Source: Cristatella mucedo (Eukaryota > Bryozoa > Phylactolaemata > Cristatellidae). Taken from it: 32,500 nt of DNA. A program made the position numbers and the translations under genes. A model generated the notes under the pieces. That model saw nothing but the letters and a program-made list of their open reading frames with translations. It did no database searches and was not told where the DNA came from. Positions 20,506 to 31,372 of the stretch are shown here, one piece after another (within the stretch, counting starts at the first letter, position 1; each line of letters opens with the position of its first letter). Location: the NCBI GenBank assembly GCA_009760855.2, contig WPIO01000056.1, positions 1,760,001 to 1,792,500 on the forward strand. Direction: 5' to 3'.

Positions 20506-20567
20506 GTCGTCAGAGCGCTAAGCGCCAAGCGCGCGCGCGCGCGCTTGGCGCTTAGCGCTCTGACGAC
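20506..20567. repeat. Perfect 62-bp palindrome with alternating GC centre
   Basis: Arms 20506-20536 and 20537-20567 are exact reverse complements with no spacer. Each arm begins or ends with GTCGTCAGAGCGCTAAGCGC (or its complement), and the centre is a run of alternating G and C, a sequence type able to form Z-DNA and to nucleate a cruciform. It lies about 280 bp upstream of the candidate plus-strand promoter. Confidence 0.97.
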
Positions 20568-20807
20568 GACTCGAATTCGAAGGCGCGAATGGCCCGGAGG
20601 AGCGCCCCGCCCCCCCGTTCGGTGTTGCTCATTAATCCACGCTTCCGGCACAGAGCACCGTCGAGTTCGTCGAAAGCCTGCGCGCGACGGTACGCAGCTA
20701 GCGGCGCCGCCGCTGCGCCGCGGTCGGGTCTTCGGCGCGACGCCGCTGCGTCAGGCCGGCAGGCCTCGCACACACGAGCCCAGCGTAGCGAACGAATGAG
20801 ATGACGC

Positions 20808-20925
20808 GATTGGCCGGAGGGCAGGAAGGAAGCGGCGCGGCGAGTGACGTGACGTCAACGCTACTGACGCGCCGAGCCGGCGCGCAGAAGGCGGCCGCTG
20901 GCTCGAGCTGTTTAAAAAATTCATG
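20808..20925 (+). promoter_or_regulatory. Candidate core promoter: inverted CCAAT, CRE, TATA-like box
   Basis: ATTGG (20809-20813), a half CRE and a full CRE TGACGTCA (20845-20857), and TTTAAAAAAT (20911-20920) occur in the usual promoter order within a CpG-rich stretch. A start 30-45 bases after the A/T-rich box would begin the leader exon listed next. bZIP factors of the CREB/ATF type bind the CRE; the regulated gene is unknown. Confidence 0.5.
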
Positions 20926-20940
20926 CGACGAACCAGGGAC

Positions 20941-21030
20941 TTTGAAGACGTCGCAGCCTTCAGAGATAAACAGCTAAGTGCAACTTAGCTTGCTGCGCAG
21001 CGTGCTAGCCGCTCGGGTCCTGGCGTCTAG
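20941..21030 (+). other. Candidate non-coding first exon ending in a consensus donor
   Basis: The exon would run from a start near 20941-20960 to TCTAG|GTAAGA at 21030/21031, a near-consensus donor. It contains no ATG, so it would be 5'UTR. An 8-bp perfect stem with a 3-nt loop (AGCTAAGT-GCA-ACTTAGCT, 20972-20990) lies in it. I found no coding exon downstream in the window that clearly belongs to it. Confidence 0.42.
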
Positions 21031-22160
21031 GTAAGATCGGCGCTAGGTAGGAATCCGACGGAGGGCTCGGTCAGGACGCGGCGACGCCACCGCAGGCCGT
21101 CGCCGCGTCTACGCCGCACGCCACGTTCATCGGTCGTTCGTGCATTCTAGTTAGGTCAGGGTGCGCAGTGGAGCTAGCGTGAGACCAGAGTAGCTGAGGC
21201 TACGCGGCGACAGACCCGGCGGCGTGTGCCTCGGACGTTCGCGAAGCGTACGCGGCGCGGAGAAGTAGCTCAGGTGCCGAGCGCCGAAGGCTGCGTAATG
21301 CGCTACAAGTATTCCAGCCAAATAAATTATACCCGACGGAGGCCCCGTTGGAGGCCGCATTCGTTTCCACGCTGCAGAAGCCGCCCTGCGTGCGAGCCAC
21401 AAAGGCGCGGAAGGCCAGCCGCACGGTCGCCGCAGCCGCAGCCCCTAAAAGGAGGCTAAAAGGAGGCAAGGCCGCTAGGCGCGTCGCCGCCTCGCTAGGG
21501 AGAGGTGTGGCTGCTCTGGCGGTCGCCCAACGTTAAACTCCCTCCGGGATTACACATTTACAGGCAAGCTAGCTCTTCGCCGGCCGACGGCAGAGTTTCA
21601 ATGTCATATCACTGCTGTCTGAGCTTTACCGACTTCCTAGCAAGCGTCGAATCGACTTTACGATACACTCTCTCTTTCTCTCACTCTCCCCCTCTTTCTT
21701 TCTCTCTCTCTTTCTCTGGCCAACGCTCGCTGCAATCACTTCCATAGGCCTTGACATATTCAAACTCCTCCAGTCACGTGCTCTCCCACCGCCTGCCCCT
21801 CGGCTGCCGTGTGCTCCACCCTTCCTCACACTAAATTAAAATTTATCCGCGTGTAGTACCGAAGGAAAATCAAGAACGACGCGACGTTTCCGGCTACTGT
21901 AATGGCTGGCCTGCGTGAGCGTCACACCAAGTGTTTAAGTCTCAGCGAAAGTGACGCACGCTGCACTTCCGCTCAGCTTTGCCTTCGCCTTTCACTTTCA
22001 CGTGTCTCCTTCTTTGTCAATGTTAGAGGCGTTGGGTGCCTGACCTACCTGCACATGATTCAGTACTCATTACTAGCCGGGGCCCTCAGGACACGGCACT
22101 CAACACACGGCGCTCAACCAGTTGGCGCTCCGACATATGGCTGACCCCTAGGTGAGCTGC
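21031..22160. other. Spacer, probably intronic; no gene recognised
   Basis: GC-rich to about 21550, then mixed. A short pyrimidine-rich stretch lies at 21661-21718. Frames on either strand show no motif. Confidence 0.35.
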
Positions 22161-22161
22161 A

Positions 22162-22609
22162 GAGGCGGCTAGAGAGAGCGAGGGGGCCAGAGAGAGCGTG
22201 AGAGAGAGCGAGGGAGAGAGAAAGAGAGAAAGCGAGAGAGGGAGAAAGGGCGAGAGTGAGAGTGAGGGAGAGAGATAGAGCGAGGGCGAGAGAGAGAAAG
22301 AGAGCGAGGGAGAGAGAAAGAGAGAGCGTGAGGGAGAGAGAGCGAGGGAGACAGAGAGCGAGGGGAGAGAGGGAAAGAGAAAGAGAGAGCGAGGGAGACA
22401 GGTAGACAGAGAGCGAGAGAGAGAGCGAGAGAGAGCGAGAGAGAGAGCGAGGGAGAGAGAAAGAGAGAGAGCGAGAGAGGGAGAAAGGGCGAGAGTGAGA
22501 GTGAGGGAGAGAGATAGAGCGAGGGCGAGAGAGAAAGAGAGCGAGAGCGAGGGAGAGAGAAAGAGAGAGAGAGCGTGAGGGAGAGAGAGCGAGGGAGACA
22601 GAGAGCGAG

Positions 22610-22659
<50 letters not shown>
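22162..22659. repeat. Purine-rich satellite with a tandem duplication of about 240 bp
   Basis: A complex GA/GC-purine tract (GAGCGAGGGAGAGAGAAAGA words) in which the order of variant words repeats: GCGAGAGAGGGAGAAAGGGC at 22232 and 22471, and GCGTGAGGGAGAGAG at 22326 and 22573. It ends in a pure GA run (about 22612-22658). Confidence 0.9.
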
Positions 22660-22660
<1 letters not shown>

Positions 22661-22735
22661 CCGCATGCAGTGGGTAGCCATAGTGCAATTGCTGTAGCGG
22701 TATCGAAATTAATCGTTCACATTTTCCTCTCGACG

Positions 22736-22900
22736 GTAGGTTTACTGGCGACTCGAGCACAGACCTGTTACAAGAGCAGCTAGCGTTTGACTCCTTGATC
22801 GACGAACTTGACCTTGTCGGATCAACAGACCGCCCTGCAACGGATAGTCCGCTCAGTTCAGATGCTCTCCTTACAGGCCCACCAGGGCGCGAGTCATAGG
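22736..22900 (+). pseudogene. Possible LINE endonuclease-domain fragment
   Basis: One plus frame reads about 52 residues without stop from near 22742 to a TAG at 22897, including TGDSSTDLLQEQ and FDSLIDELDLVGSTDRPA. This spacing resembles the GDFN-DLL...LDSLIDxLDL...PTR region of apurinic-type endonucleases in L2/CR1 LINEs, with the catalytic-region DFN altered to DSS. It lies 5' of nothing recognisable. An alternative is an exon of an unknown protein. Confidence 0.35.
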
Positions 22901-23560
22901 TAAATCTGGTTATAAAATTAAATATCACACCGCTCACAAACCGCCGAACTGCGTATTTCAAAAGCGGTCATCTGTTTAAAGCTAAGGTCGCCAAGTTCGA
23001 AATCGTGGATCGTGCATCGCGTAGCACCGACAGCCAAGTTTCATTGAACGGTTAGCGCTAGGTATCGAAAGGAGATTTGTGCAGTGACTGCAAATGCACT
23101 AACATGATATGATAATTAGAATAAGACAAAAGCCTATACAGTGAGGAACAGGTGGGTTATAGCTTCGCTGTGGATGTCGAAAAGTTAGGGATATCGTCAA
23201 ATTATTCGGCAGAGAATTTTAGGCTTTATGCAAGTGCGAACCGAAGACTCCATACGATGAAGGTTGACTATAACAAGGAGATGCAGCTGAATGACTTGCT
23301 CTAGAGAAGCACGTTATGCGAGGGTAGGTCTAAATGCGTAAATAAGCGAGAATTAGAAACGAGAAAATTAAAGAAAACAAAAGAACGAGAAAATTAAAGG
23401 ACATGAGAATGGGTTGCAGGACCTTGAATTCGATGCACTGCATAGCGAGAAGCCAGCGAAGCAGGTCAGATAGGATTGGTAGTAACGCAAGCAGTTTTTA
23501 AGCTCGCGGCAGGTAAGCCACACTGCCGAACTTTTCACAGCCCTTAAAGCTGCATTTAAA
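22901..23560. other. AT-balanced spacer; no gene seen
   Basis: No motif-bearing frame, repeat or RNA gene recognised. Confidence 0.45.
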
Positions 23561-24430
23561 TAAATCAAATATAATTCATTTTTTATGGCGCCCTAAAGCT
23601 TCGTATACGCGGCAGACTTCCCCACAGATTTTTTACGGATTTCCCACAGATTTGAGCTTCTACGTCATCATAGGTCACATTTTGGAGGAGGAGCCAAGTC
23701 TCTAGACTCATCCACCGGAGAATGTGTCGCAACTTTTTGGCTCCTTATTGGTCCAGCGGACCGATCCAAACCCCGAGGCTCGTCGCATACACCTTACGGC
23801 CAAAACAAAAATGACTGACGTTCTTAGGATCAAGTTATATTGAAGCAAGTCCGTGAATATGAGATGCTTATGCGTTGTAAAAAATGCTTCAGCCTTTTCT
23901 ACATAGATTACCCCGTGCTTCTGTTTATCCACCCACAAACCCGTAACGGCGGGCATTACTCAGCACAATACACTCGTAACGGAGAACGTTACTTGATACT
24001 GCCTCCTTTCCCGAAAAAGCTTTTTTAAAATGCTTCCCTTTTATTTATATTCTCATCATACTACTCTAAAATGATGATTGCAGCGGCGAACTCGGCGTCT
24101 TTCCGGGGGAACCCTCTTTCACACCAGCCTTCCGGATTAGAGCACGGGCTATGGGCGGGACTAAGTCAGCATCGAATCTGTCGCGCTCGGGACTAAATCT
24201 GTCGTGTAAACGCCCTAACTACGAGGAAAGTCGGCGTCTGTCAGGAGGAAAGTCTGCCGTGTAAATGCAGCTTATGAGAACTGAATCTTCATTCCGGTGC
24301 TTCAGATATGCTTCAGGGCTCAAGCCTGCGACTTCGGCGGTCAAAGATGATCACCGTGACCTCAGTCGTCAAAGGCGAGCGCCTTGACCCCTGGGTTAAA
24401 CCGGAGTGCCACATCGTCAAACGTGTGTAT
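23560..24430 (-). mobile_element. SINE, minus strand, tail interrupted by a DNA-transposon-like insert
   Basis: The tail end (ATAATTCATTTTTTATGGCG, then CCCTA, ending at 23595) and the rest (from GAGAACTGAATCTTC at 24276 to about 24430) together reconstitute the order seen in the SINE at 5023-5192: tail, ATATGC, GGGCTC, TCACC/TGACC, and GGCGAGCGCCTTGAC as the tRNA-like head. The two parts are separated by about 680 bp with terminal inverted repeats. On the minus strand the head reads AAGGCGCTCGCCTTTGACG, as in many tRNA-derived SINEs. Confidence 0.6.
23596..24273. mobile_element. Candidate non-autonomous DNA transposon (MITE-like) with imperfect TIRs
   Basis: The left end AAGCTTCGTATACGCGGCAG, then ACTT, is an imperfect inverted copy of the right end (AAGTCTGCCGTGTAAATGCA, then GCTT, 24249-24272), with about four mismatches in 24. 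Related subterminal words (AATCTGTCGTGTAAACGCC at 24207-24225; CACAGATTT at 23622 and 23646) recur inside. No transposase frame is present. Flanking TA could be the target duplication, which would fit a Tc1/mariner-type or similar element; the family is not determined. Confidence 0.5.
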
Positions 24431-27400
24431 GGCCACCTAGGAGCCTTGCATAAAACTTGACATGCAGCTAAATGTAGCTCAAACTTTTTAAGGCGTAAGC
24501 AGGAAAACGTGCAGGGTGAAGAAGTCAAGCTCGTGTGAAAGTCTAGGAGGACCTTCACTAATGCACGTGTCAAATTGGATGAGATATCCCTTTATGAGCA
24601 CGCCCGAATTTCCTAATGCACTTACCCGAAAGGTTACTCTAGCACGAAAGACTCCTTCATTCCGAAATGAACTGCTGCGTCAGTTCCATAGAAGAAACCA
24701 TATATTTCCTGCCGCTGACTCCCGCACACCATTTCCAGCCATCGTGCACTGCTTATTCCATGCTATGCTCACTTCCTCGACTGTGCTTTTTACTCAGCCA
24801 TATTTCTCACCAACTCTTTTTTTAAGTGAGGAGGTAAAGTCTGTTGTCTGCCGCTTATGCTGCCACCGAAAGCCGCCTAGGCTTTGAGTTCGCCATTGAA
24901 AGCATTTGGCGTAACCTCGTCCTCGGCCGTCTCGTAATTATGTAGTTACAGACAGAGATACATTCAGACACACGCGTACACACACGTAAGCATACATGCA
25001 TGCATACGTGCATACTGCGGTGGTTTTCCTGTGGCACGATTAACTGTAAATCGTCATTGAAATTTACTTGCACATTTCAATGCAAGCATTTAGCTACTGC
25101 CACAACACCGCCTGGTGCCCTTGATAGTGATTGTGCACGAGAGATTGTATTGAATTTAACCTTGTCTACTATGGACTTCTCAATGAGTTAATGACACCGA
25201 CCTCACTGAGGGGCATATGCATAGAATATGATACCATGGAGGTATTTGTTGTCAGTTCAAGGAAGACTCACCTTGCTCAAAGAACAACACCACCACGTCC
25301 CGCTGTGCACCGATGGAAAGCGCTGTGCACCGAGGGGAAGAGGGCCAGTTGGCTCGCTGGGCTCCTTCGCCTTCCTGCGATTGGCTGCCTCTAGAAAGTT
25401 CAAGGTAGGGGCCCCCTCTTTGCATTGCTACGCTTGAGGGTCCCCTCGCCGCTCACTGCTTGCTGGAATGCCGTCCACCAGATAGAGCTCCGCGAGAAAG
25501 AGTTTTCCAAGTTTGTCAATCGATCCCAAATTCGTGCGGGAATGTGGGCGTCGTCGACAAACACACAGTCCCAGCACTCGCCGCCCCGACCCACTCATCC
25601 AGCTGCGTTCGTCCAGCGCTGTTACCGCGAGAGCACCACTCAGAAAGGTCCTCTCTTGGTGGCTACGTTTTCTTTCGTAAGCCACCTCACGGCTCCTCGT
25701 GTGCCATGGTGCCGCTCTGCAACGTAGCGTATCGCCACTTGAAGCGCCAAGGTACCCTAACGAGATCAAAACTGTAGGGCGACCGTCTCGCCGGCGATCG
25801 TACGACCGAGATGCTCTTCGATGCTATTCGTCAACATCGTAATGGTCTTGCAATTTTTGCAAGATACCAACTCGTGTGAAGCAATTGAAGAGCGACTGCC
25901 GCTATCTATCACGCCTATCTGTGCGACGCGTATGCACGACGCCGAAAGCAGCGTCGGCTTTAGTGCTACGGGCTTAAGTGGTGGAAGCCGTGTAAGCCTC
26001 CTGGCTTGTTTCATCCCAGAGTTAGCAGGAGGCGGCCGTTTCGTCGTGACTGCAACTACTGTCTGCGTACAAGTAATAACGCTTTAAGTAGCTAGGGAGT
26101 TCGGGTTTTTTAAGCTGCGTATCGATCCGGCTAGATGGGCAGATGCATACGTAGCGTATCGCCACGTGGGAAGGAGTTTGTAGATGAGTGACAGACTCGT
26201 CGGTTTAGCAGATTTGGCCCGTTTATGCTTTAGGTTTAGATTTATAGTTTATGGTTATGCTTTATGTTTATGGCAGGGTGGCATATGGCTTTGCAGATGA
26301 GCGGAAAACCAGGTTCATAGTTTAGTGTTACAACGAGGCGATTTATTGCGATTAATACTTTGCACAGCGGTTATATGCTGGCAGGGACCTCGGCTGCCCA
26401 AACTATTTAGGGAGACGAAGCTTCACCGGTTGAGTGAGTTGGGATAGTCGGGAGGACCGGGGCCAGCGGAAGTCTCCTAGTGCTTCGCCGAAGGTTCCCG
26501 AGCAGTCTGCCACAAGGAATCGCGAAAGCGTCAGCATAGCAATACAGCGAGTCAGTGGCCACCCTGCGACCTGCCCCGAGAGCCTTCACCACGCCCAGGC
26601 CGGGGCAGGCCACCCTCACCGCCTATCGACGACGGCCGGAGTTCGGGAGTCAGGTATTTGAATGTCCGCATCTGCGCACGTCCGCATCTTCGCGTTTGCG
26701 CTCCGAGTTTGGATGCAAAAAGGAGGAACGTTTTCCCGGGTTCAGGCGACTTGTCTTCGTTCGCTGAGAGACCTACGGGGCACTGGGTTTTTTTTGACTC
26801 AGCCACTGGGGCCTGAAACCGGCACTGGTATCTATGTCTCCTACAGTAGCACCTTGGGTATAGGGCGAGGTCCGCGAGTTCGCATTGGCGAGTGTTTTCG
26901 AGGAGTTCGGGGATAACGCTGAACTAGACGACTGAAAGTGCATTAAAGCGCTGAAGCGACACTGAGCGTGTGAATAAAGTTTAGTAAAATGCCCTGTTTG
27001 TGCTTAGTATCGGTCCAATTCCCGCCACGAACTCACGACCGCTAGATTACGGCAAGCAGGATAGCACCAGAAGCGGTGCAGGTGAGGCGACCTGCTCACT
27101 CGGAAGTCGGCTTCGCCGCTTGCAAACTAGCATTGGGTTCGCCTACTCCGTCGAGCGTTCGGCCTTACATGTACGCCTAATGGGAACTATTTCCGGGATA
27201 AGGTACGGTCTACGATCGCTCATTATACGTCGCTCAATTCATACCTCTATTCATTCGAGTCAAACCTTGCAGCAACAAAAATCGGTGGCCAAGATATGCA
27301 CACAGAGAGCGGCACGGCAGGTCCAGCTAGAGGCTTCAGAGCAGCAGGCAAGCCGTTTCCTACTGGCCGGTCACATCCTGCCCAAGAGCCTCGTGTTCTT

Positions 27401-28115
27401 GGACCGTGGCCAAATATTCGCTGGGCTGTGAGTGATACTGCACTTTCAATCGACGTAAACGGAACTACAGATTTAGTATGGAACTGGGAGAGATGAAACT
27501 TTGCTGAGAGAAAAATGCCTGTGAATGAGATAAGCTGACTATAGCTTATCTTAATAATTATTATTATCAACAGTAATATAAATCAATATAAGAGTTAGCT
27601 ATGATGAATATAAGAGTTCGCTTTTTGGAGATGTTGACGCCTTGACAAGTTGCCATTTACTTGAAGATACGCAAAGTGAGAGCGGCTGTCAGTTTTTCGT
27701 CTTGTGATGCGTACATGACAAACCACACACTCAGTCCATGATATGAAACTTCGGATGCTTTGATGTTGCTGCATAACCCTAAGTCATCTCAATCTTCAGC
27801 CTACATGATTACCAGATGAAGGCTGGAGCTGCACGACCGCGACATATGGACAAGTGTGATGAGGAACTTATATTTGCATTGTATTTTTGTGTCGCAGCAG
27901 TGCGACCTGGCTTACTGCAAGATCCACCTGCTAAGAAGATTCCATGCATAAATTACGTGAGCTGAACAATTGTTTATGGATCGGATGCATTATCTGCATT
28001 GCTAATAACCAGAATTTTGGCGTTGATGCATACATGCTGATTTTGGATAGTCTTGTGATTTCAATTGGAGATGCAACGAACCTCGAATTCTTGGGTGCAA
28101 ATGTACTCGATGCGG
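24431..28115. other. Long AT-balanced region without a recognised gene
   Basis: The longest frames (24516-24887 and 27000-27431 on the plus strand, 25428-25769 on the minus strand) have no known motif, no supporting splice sites and no composition contrast with their surroundings. A CATGCATACGTGCATAC-type short repeat lies at 24990-25015. A small stem (AGATAAGCT/AGCTTATCT) lies at 27531-27552, followed by an ATT-rich stretch that may be a LINE tail relic. Confidence 0.4.
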
Positions 28116-28195
28116 AATAATATATAATAATAATATAATTCATTTGTATAGCGCCCCAAGAGAACTAAATCTCTATTCAGGCGCTCGTGGTAGAC
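28116..28195 (-). mobile_element. SINE/LINE 3' tail fragment
   Basis: An ATAATA repeat followed by ATTCATTTGTATAGCGCCCC and AAGAGAACTAAATCTCT is the clearest minus-strand copy of the tail shared by the LINE and SINE families here. The body is missing, so it is a short 5'-truncated insertion or remnant. Confidence 0.65.
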
Positions 28196-30640
28196 CATTT
28201 TTCTTATTATACACGACTTGAAATTGTTATTAGTAGTTCATGAGGCAAGACTACCCCACTGTCTTGTACTGTCTCTTGAGAGATCATCGTATATTAGGCA
28301 AATTACCAATTGCTTGAGAGCAAAACAGTCGCTCAATGTTAGCCGCATCTGTCGGAAGTACTGGCATTCACAAGACTGCTTGTTTGTAAGATTGAATGAC
28401 CCAAACAGGGAGCAGTGGTACCCCTAGATGGTCCACTGTCGGCGTCTCCAATGAGTTGTGCTAATTAAAAGTCGTAATTGTCAGCTTGCAGCTCACGACT
28501 CGAACGTAAAGCAATTATGCGGTCAGGTGCACTTCAACCGAACCAGCTCACTTAGTTTATGCTACGCACATCGCTTGCCCGGTAGGTCAAGGCATATTTG
28601 CATCGAGGTGCTGGCAGCCTGAAATCGGATGAACCGCCAGCTCCGTGCATTAAGAAGGACCGTATCCGGTAGCACTTGAAACCTCGCCGGCCAGTCAGGA
28701 GGAAACGCTAGCTTGCGTTTTATCCGAACCGCAAAGCTTCTCCCGGCGAGTTTCTCCGTTGCTAGATGCTTCTGGAGGCCTCTCCATGCGCCTAGATATT
28801 GCTGGCACAGTGCCGATCTGGTCGAGGTCTTACTGTACATCAGTGAGACACATAGACGCAAACGGCCTTGGGTCATCTTAGGAGCCCTAGAAGTTTGGAG
28901 GTACCGCCATTTTCTGTCTTTGGCCCACTTCGCTTAATTCTCTTCCTCTGGCAGATGTCATCGCCAAAAGCGATCTTGGATTTCGTTGTAATGCCGATCT
29001 TAGCCCAGTGTCAAAGCACTGGGCTAAGATCCGGGGGCAGTGTGCTCTCGAATCACCCGCTTATGAGCATCTAGTCTCCCTTGAACTAAATCTACATCTT
29101 TCTATGATCTCTTCGGGTCAGCATTTCCTTCTCCCCAGCGAACTAGATTTTTGTTTCGAAAAGCTTTGCATGTGTACCTGTGCATGATTCAATGCACGTT
29201 ACTCACCTGAGTAGTGCATACTGCAAAATGTATTCAACTGAAATCAAGACATTTTTCTGGGCTAATGTAAAACGAGCAGAGCTGAACATTTCAAATTTCA
29301 CTTTGATACGTGGAGTATTAGCCGAATTATGGAATTTATAAGGCATCAAGCTAGACTGAAAATGTAGTCGTATAGAAGTCACAAGAATGCACCTTAACAA
29401 GCTTCAGGCATGTAACTCGATCTACCAAGGTTCGACAAGTTGAGTCGCATATGATGCCGAGATCGCTAAATATGTTACCTGTAGATATGTTGTATCTGGT
29501 TTACATCCGGGTTAGACGTGGTTTGAATAATCATTTTTTCCATAATGTGGGAAGTTGTCTGACTTCCGATCCCATTTTTAACATATTTGTCTTTCGTAAG
29601 GCACCCTAAACAAACATTCCATTGCCGATACAAATTTTATAAATATTTTCTTGACTGCAACCATTAAATAGATATTGCTACGTCTGGACAATTTATCGAC
29701 GTGCGAAAAAGTAATCATGAAAGCTCCTGCTGAAATGTGACAGGCCTACAAAGCATACTCTGGTATGCCCATTGGGGATCGAGACAAGCCCTGGGCACAT
29801 CATTTCACATGGAAACAATGCATGAGAACCCCATTAAGGTAAGTTCTTGCATAATATTGGTAATGCATGCAATATAATTTTTAAACTTATACAAATCTGG
29901 TATGTTTAATGGCTGGCACAATGAGAATTCGGCAAAACCTACTGACAAGTCAAGTAACTTCTCATAGTGGACCAAGCGTCCAAACGTGAGACTGACAAGA
30001 GCCCCTTCCCATCTTCAGGCATCGCCCTCGTACCACGCTGCCCTGAGCTTGGTTACTCTGCCCCTCCGGAGAGGGAGGCATCTTCAACAGAGGGCAAGAA
30101 GTCAGCGATTAACATATTGCAGATCCAGATTCCAATTTAACAGATGAGGCTGATAAGACAAAGCCATACTTCTCTAATCAGAGACCTCAACGATCTGATC
30201 AGAAACATTGGTCTAAGCAAGTCACATGCTAAGCTTCTGACATTTAGGCTAATAAAAAAGGAGTGGAACTTGTTGTATCAAGGTATGAAAGTAAGGGATC
30301 AGAGAAAGCGCCAACGAATTTATCCAACTTCAAAGTAAATATATGCTAATTTTGATTTATTTGCTGTTCTTTCTGACTAAATGTGATGCACAAGGGCACG
30401 AATTTGTCAGCTTTCTCATTGGAAACGGTTAATTTTAACATAATCACTGTCCTGGTGACAAAAGCCGAGTTTTTTGAGAATAGCCGCAATTTTCTATACT
30501 TCTCTGAGGCATAAGCAATTGGGAGATGACACTTACTACCCAGGTACAGAAATCGAGTTACATACTGTATAATTCGACATACTATCATTGCCAAACTGCT
30601 GTTCCCGCCGTCGCCGGGTGGCAAGCTTGCAGCTCAGGAA
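28196..30640. other. AT-rich region without a recognised gene
   Basis: Apart from the hairpin near 29.0 kb, no repeat or gene is recognised. Frames such as 28562-28876 (minus) and 28713-28937 (plus) overlap each other and show no domain. Confidence 0.4.
28996..29031. repeat. Perfect hairpin, 15-bp arms, 6-nt loop
   Basis: GATCTTAGCCCAGTG and its exact complement flank TCAAAG. The arms are of ordinary complexity and the surroundings are AT-balanced. Confidence 0.9.
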
Positions 30641-30649
30641 GTCAATAAA

Positions 30650-31372
30650 GATACCACATCTAAGTTGGTCCATGCATTCGTGACATCCCGTCTCGACTTC
30701 TGCAACTCACTGCTTATTGGCCTACCAGCATGTGCGATCAGGCGATTGCAGCTGGTGCAAAACTCTGCAGCTAGATTTGTCTGCCGTGAGCGTCGCAGTT
30801 GCCACATTACTCCACTTCTCGCCGACCTGCACTGGCTACCAGTCAAGCAACGGATTGACTTCAAGGTTTTGTCGCTCACTTTTAGGTCCCTTCATTCTAT
30901 CGCTCCAGCCTATCTGTCAGATATACTACCCCATCAGGCCAAGCACCGTACCACCAGCTTTTCGGAATCCAACAGTCTAGAAAAACCTCGTACAAACCTC
31001 AAATCCTTTGGAGACCGTGCATTTAGTTCGTATGCTCCCAAAGCCAGGAACTCCCTCCCGACCTGCGTCAGAACATCCCCTGACCTGACCACATTTAAAA
31101 ACGCACCTATTTAGGACGGCATTTAGTGGGTCCCTGTGATTCGTCCTTGATGTGCTTATACGTGCTGACACTGCGCATGCTGCCACTAACCACATTTGCA
31201 TGCTGACCCTGTGCATGTCACCCCTAACCATATTATTCATTTCGTTTGTTTTTCAAGCATGATTTTACTTATCATTCAATTGCATTTCACTTTACAGCAA
31301 ATGTAAAGCACCTAGAGAGAGATTAAGTTCTCTGAGGGCGCTTTATCAAGTGAATTATTATTATTATTAACA
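30650..31372 (+). mobile_element. 5'-truncated LINE (same family), best preserved RT C-terminus
   Basis: A frame from 30665 to 31114 (149 codons) reads [48 protein letters not shown] and [16 protein letters not shown], typical of the C-terminal region of L2/CR1-type reverse transcriptases. It ends early because about 14 bases present in the first copy (AAAAAGAAGTTAAACGCGC region) are reduced here. The 3' part matches the first copy through TGTAAAGCACC and TCTGAGGGCGCTTTATCAAG, ending in (ATT)n near 31372. Strong 5' truncation is normal for LINEs. Confidence 0.9.

Noticed and set aside
24516-24887. 123-codon plus-strand frame
   Set aside because: No recognisable domain, no composition contrast with its surroundings; an open frame of this length can arise by chance.
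27000-27431. 143-codon plus-strand frame
   Set aside because: The longest frame in the AT-balanced part outside transposons, but without motif or start context; kept only as a weak candidate.
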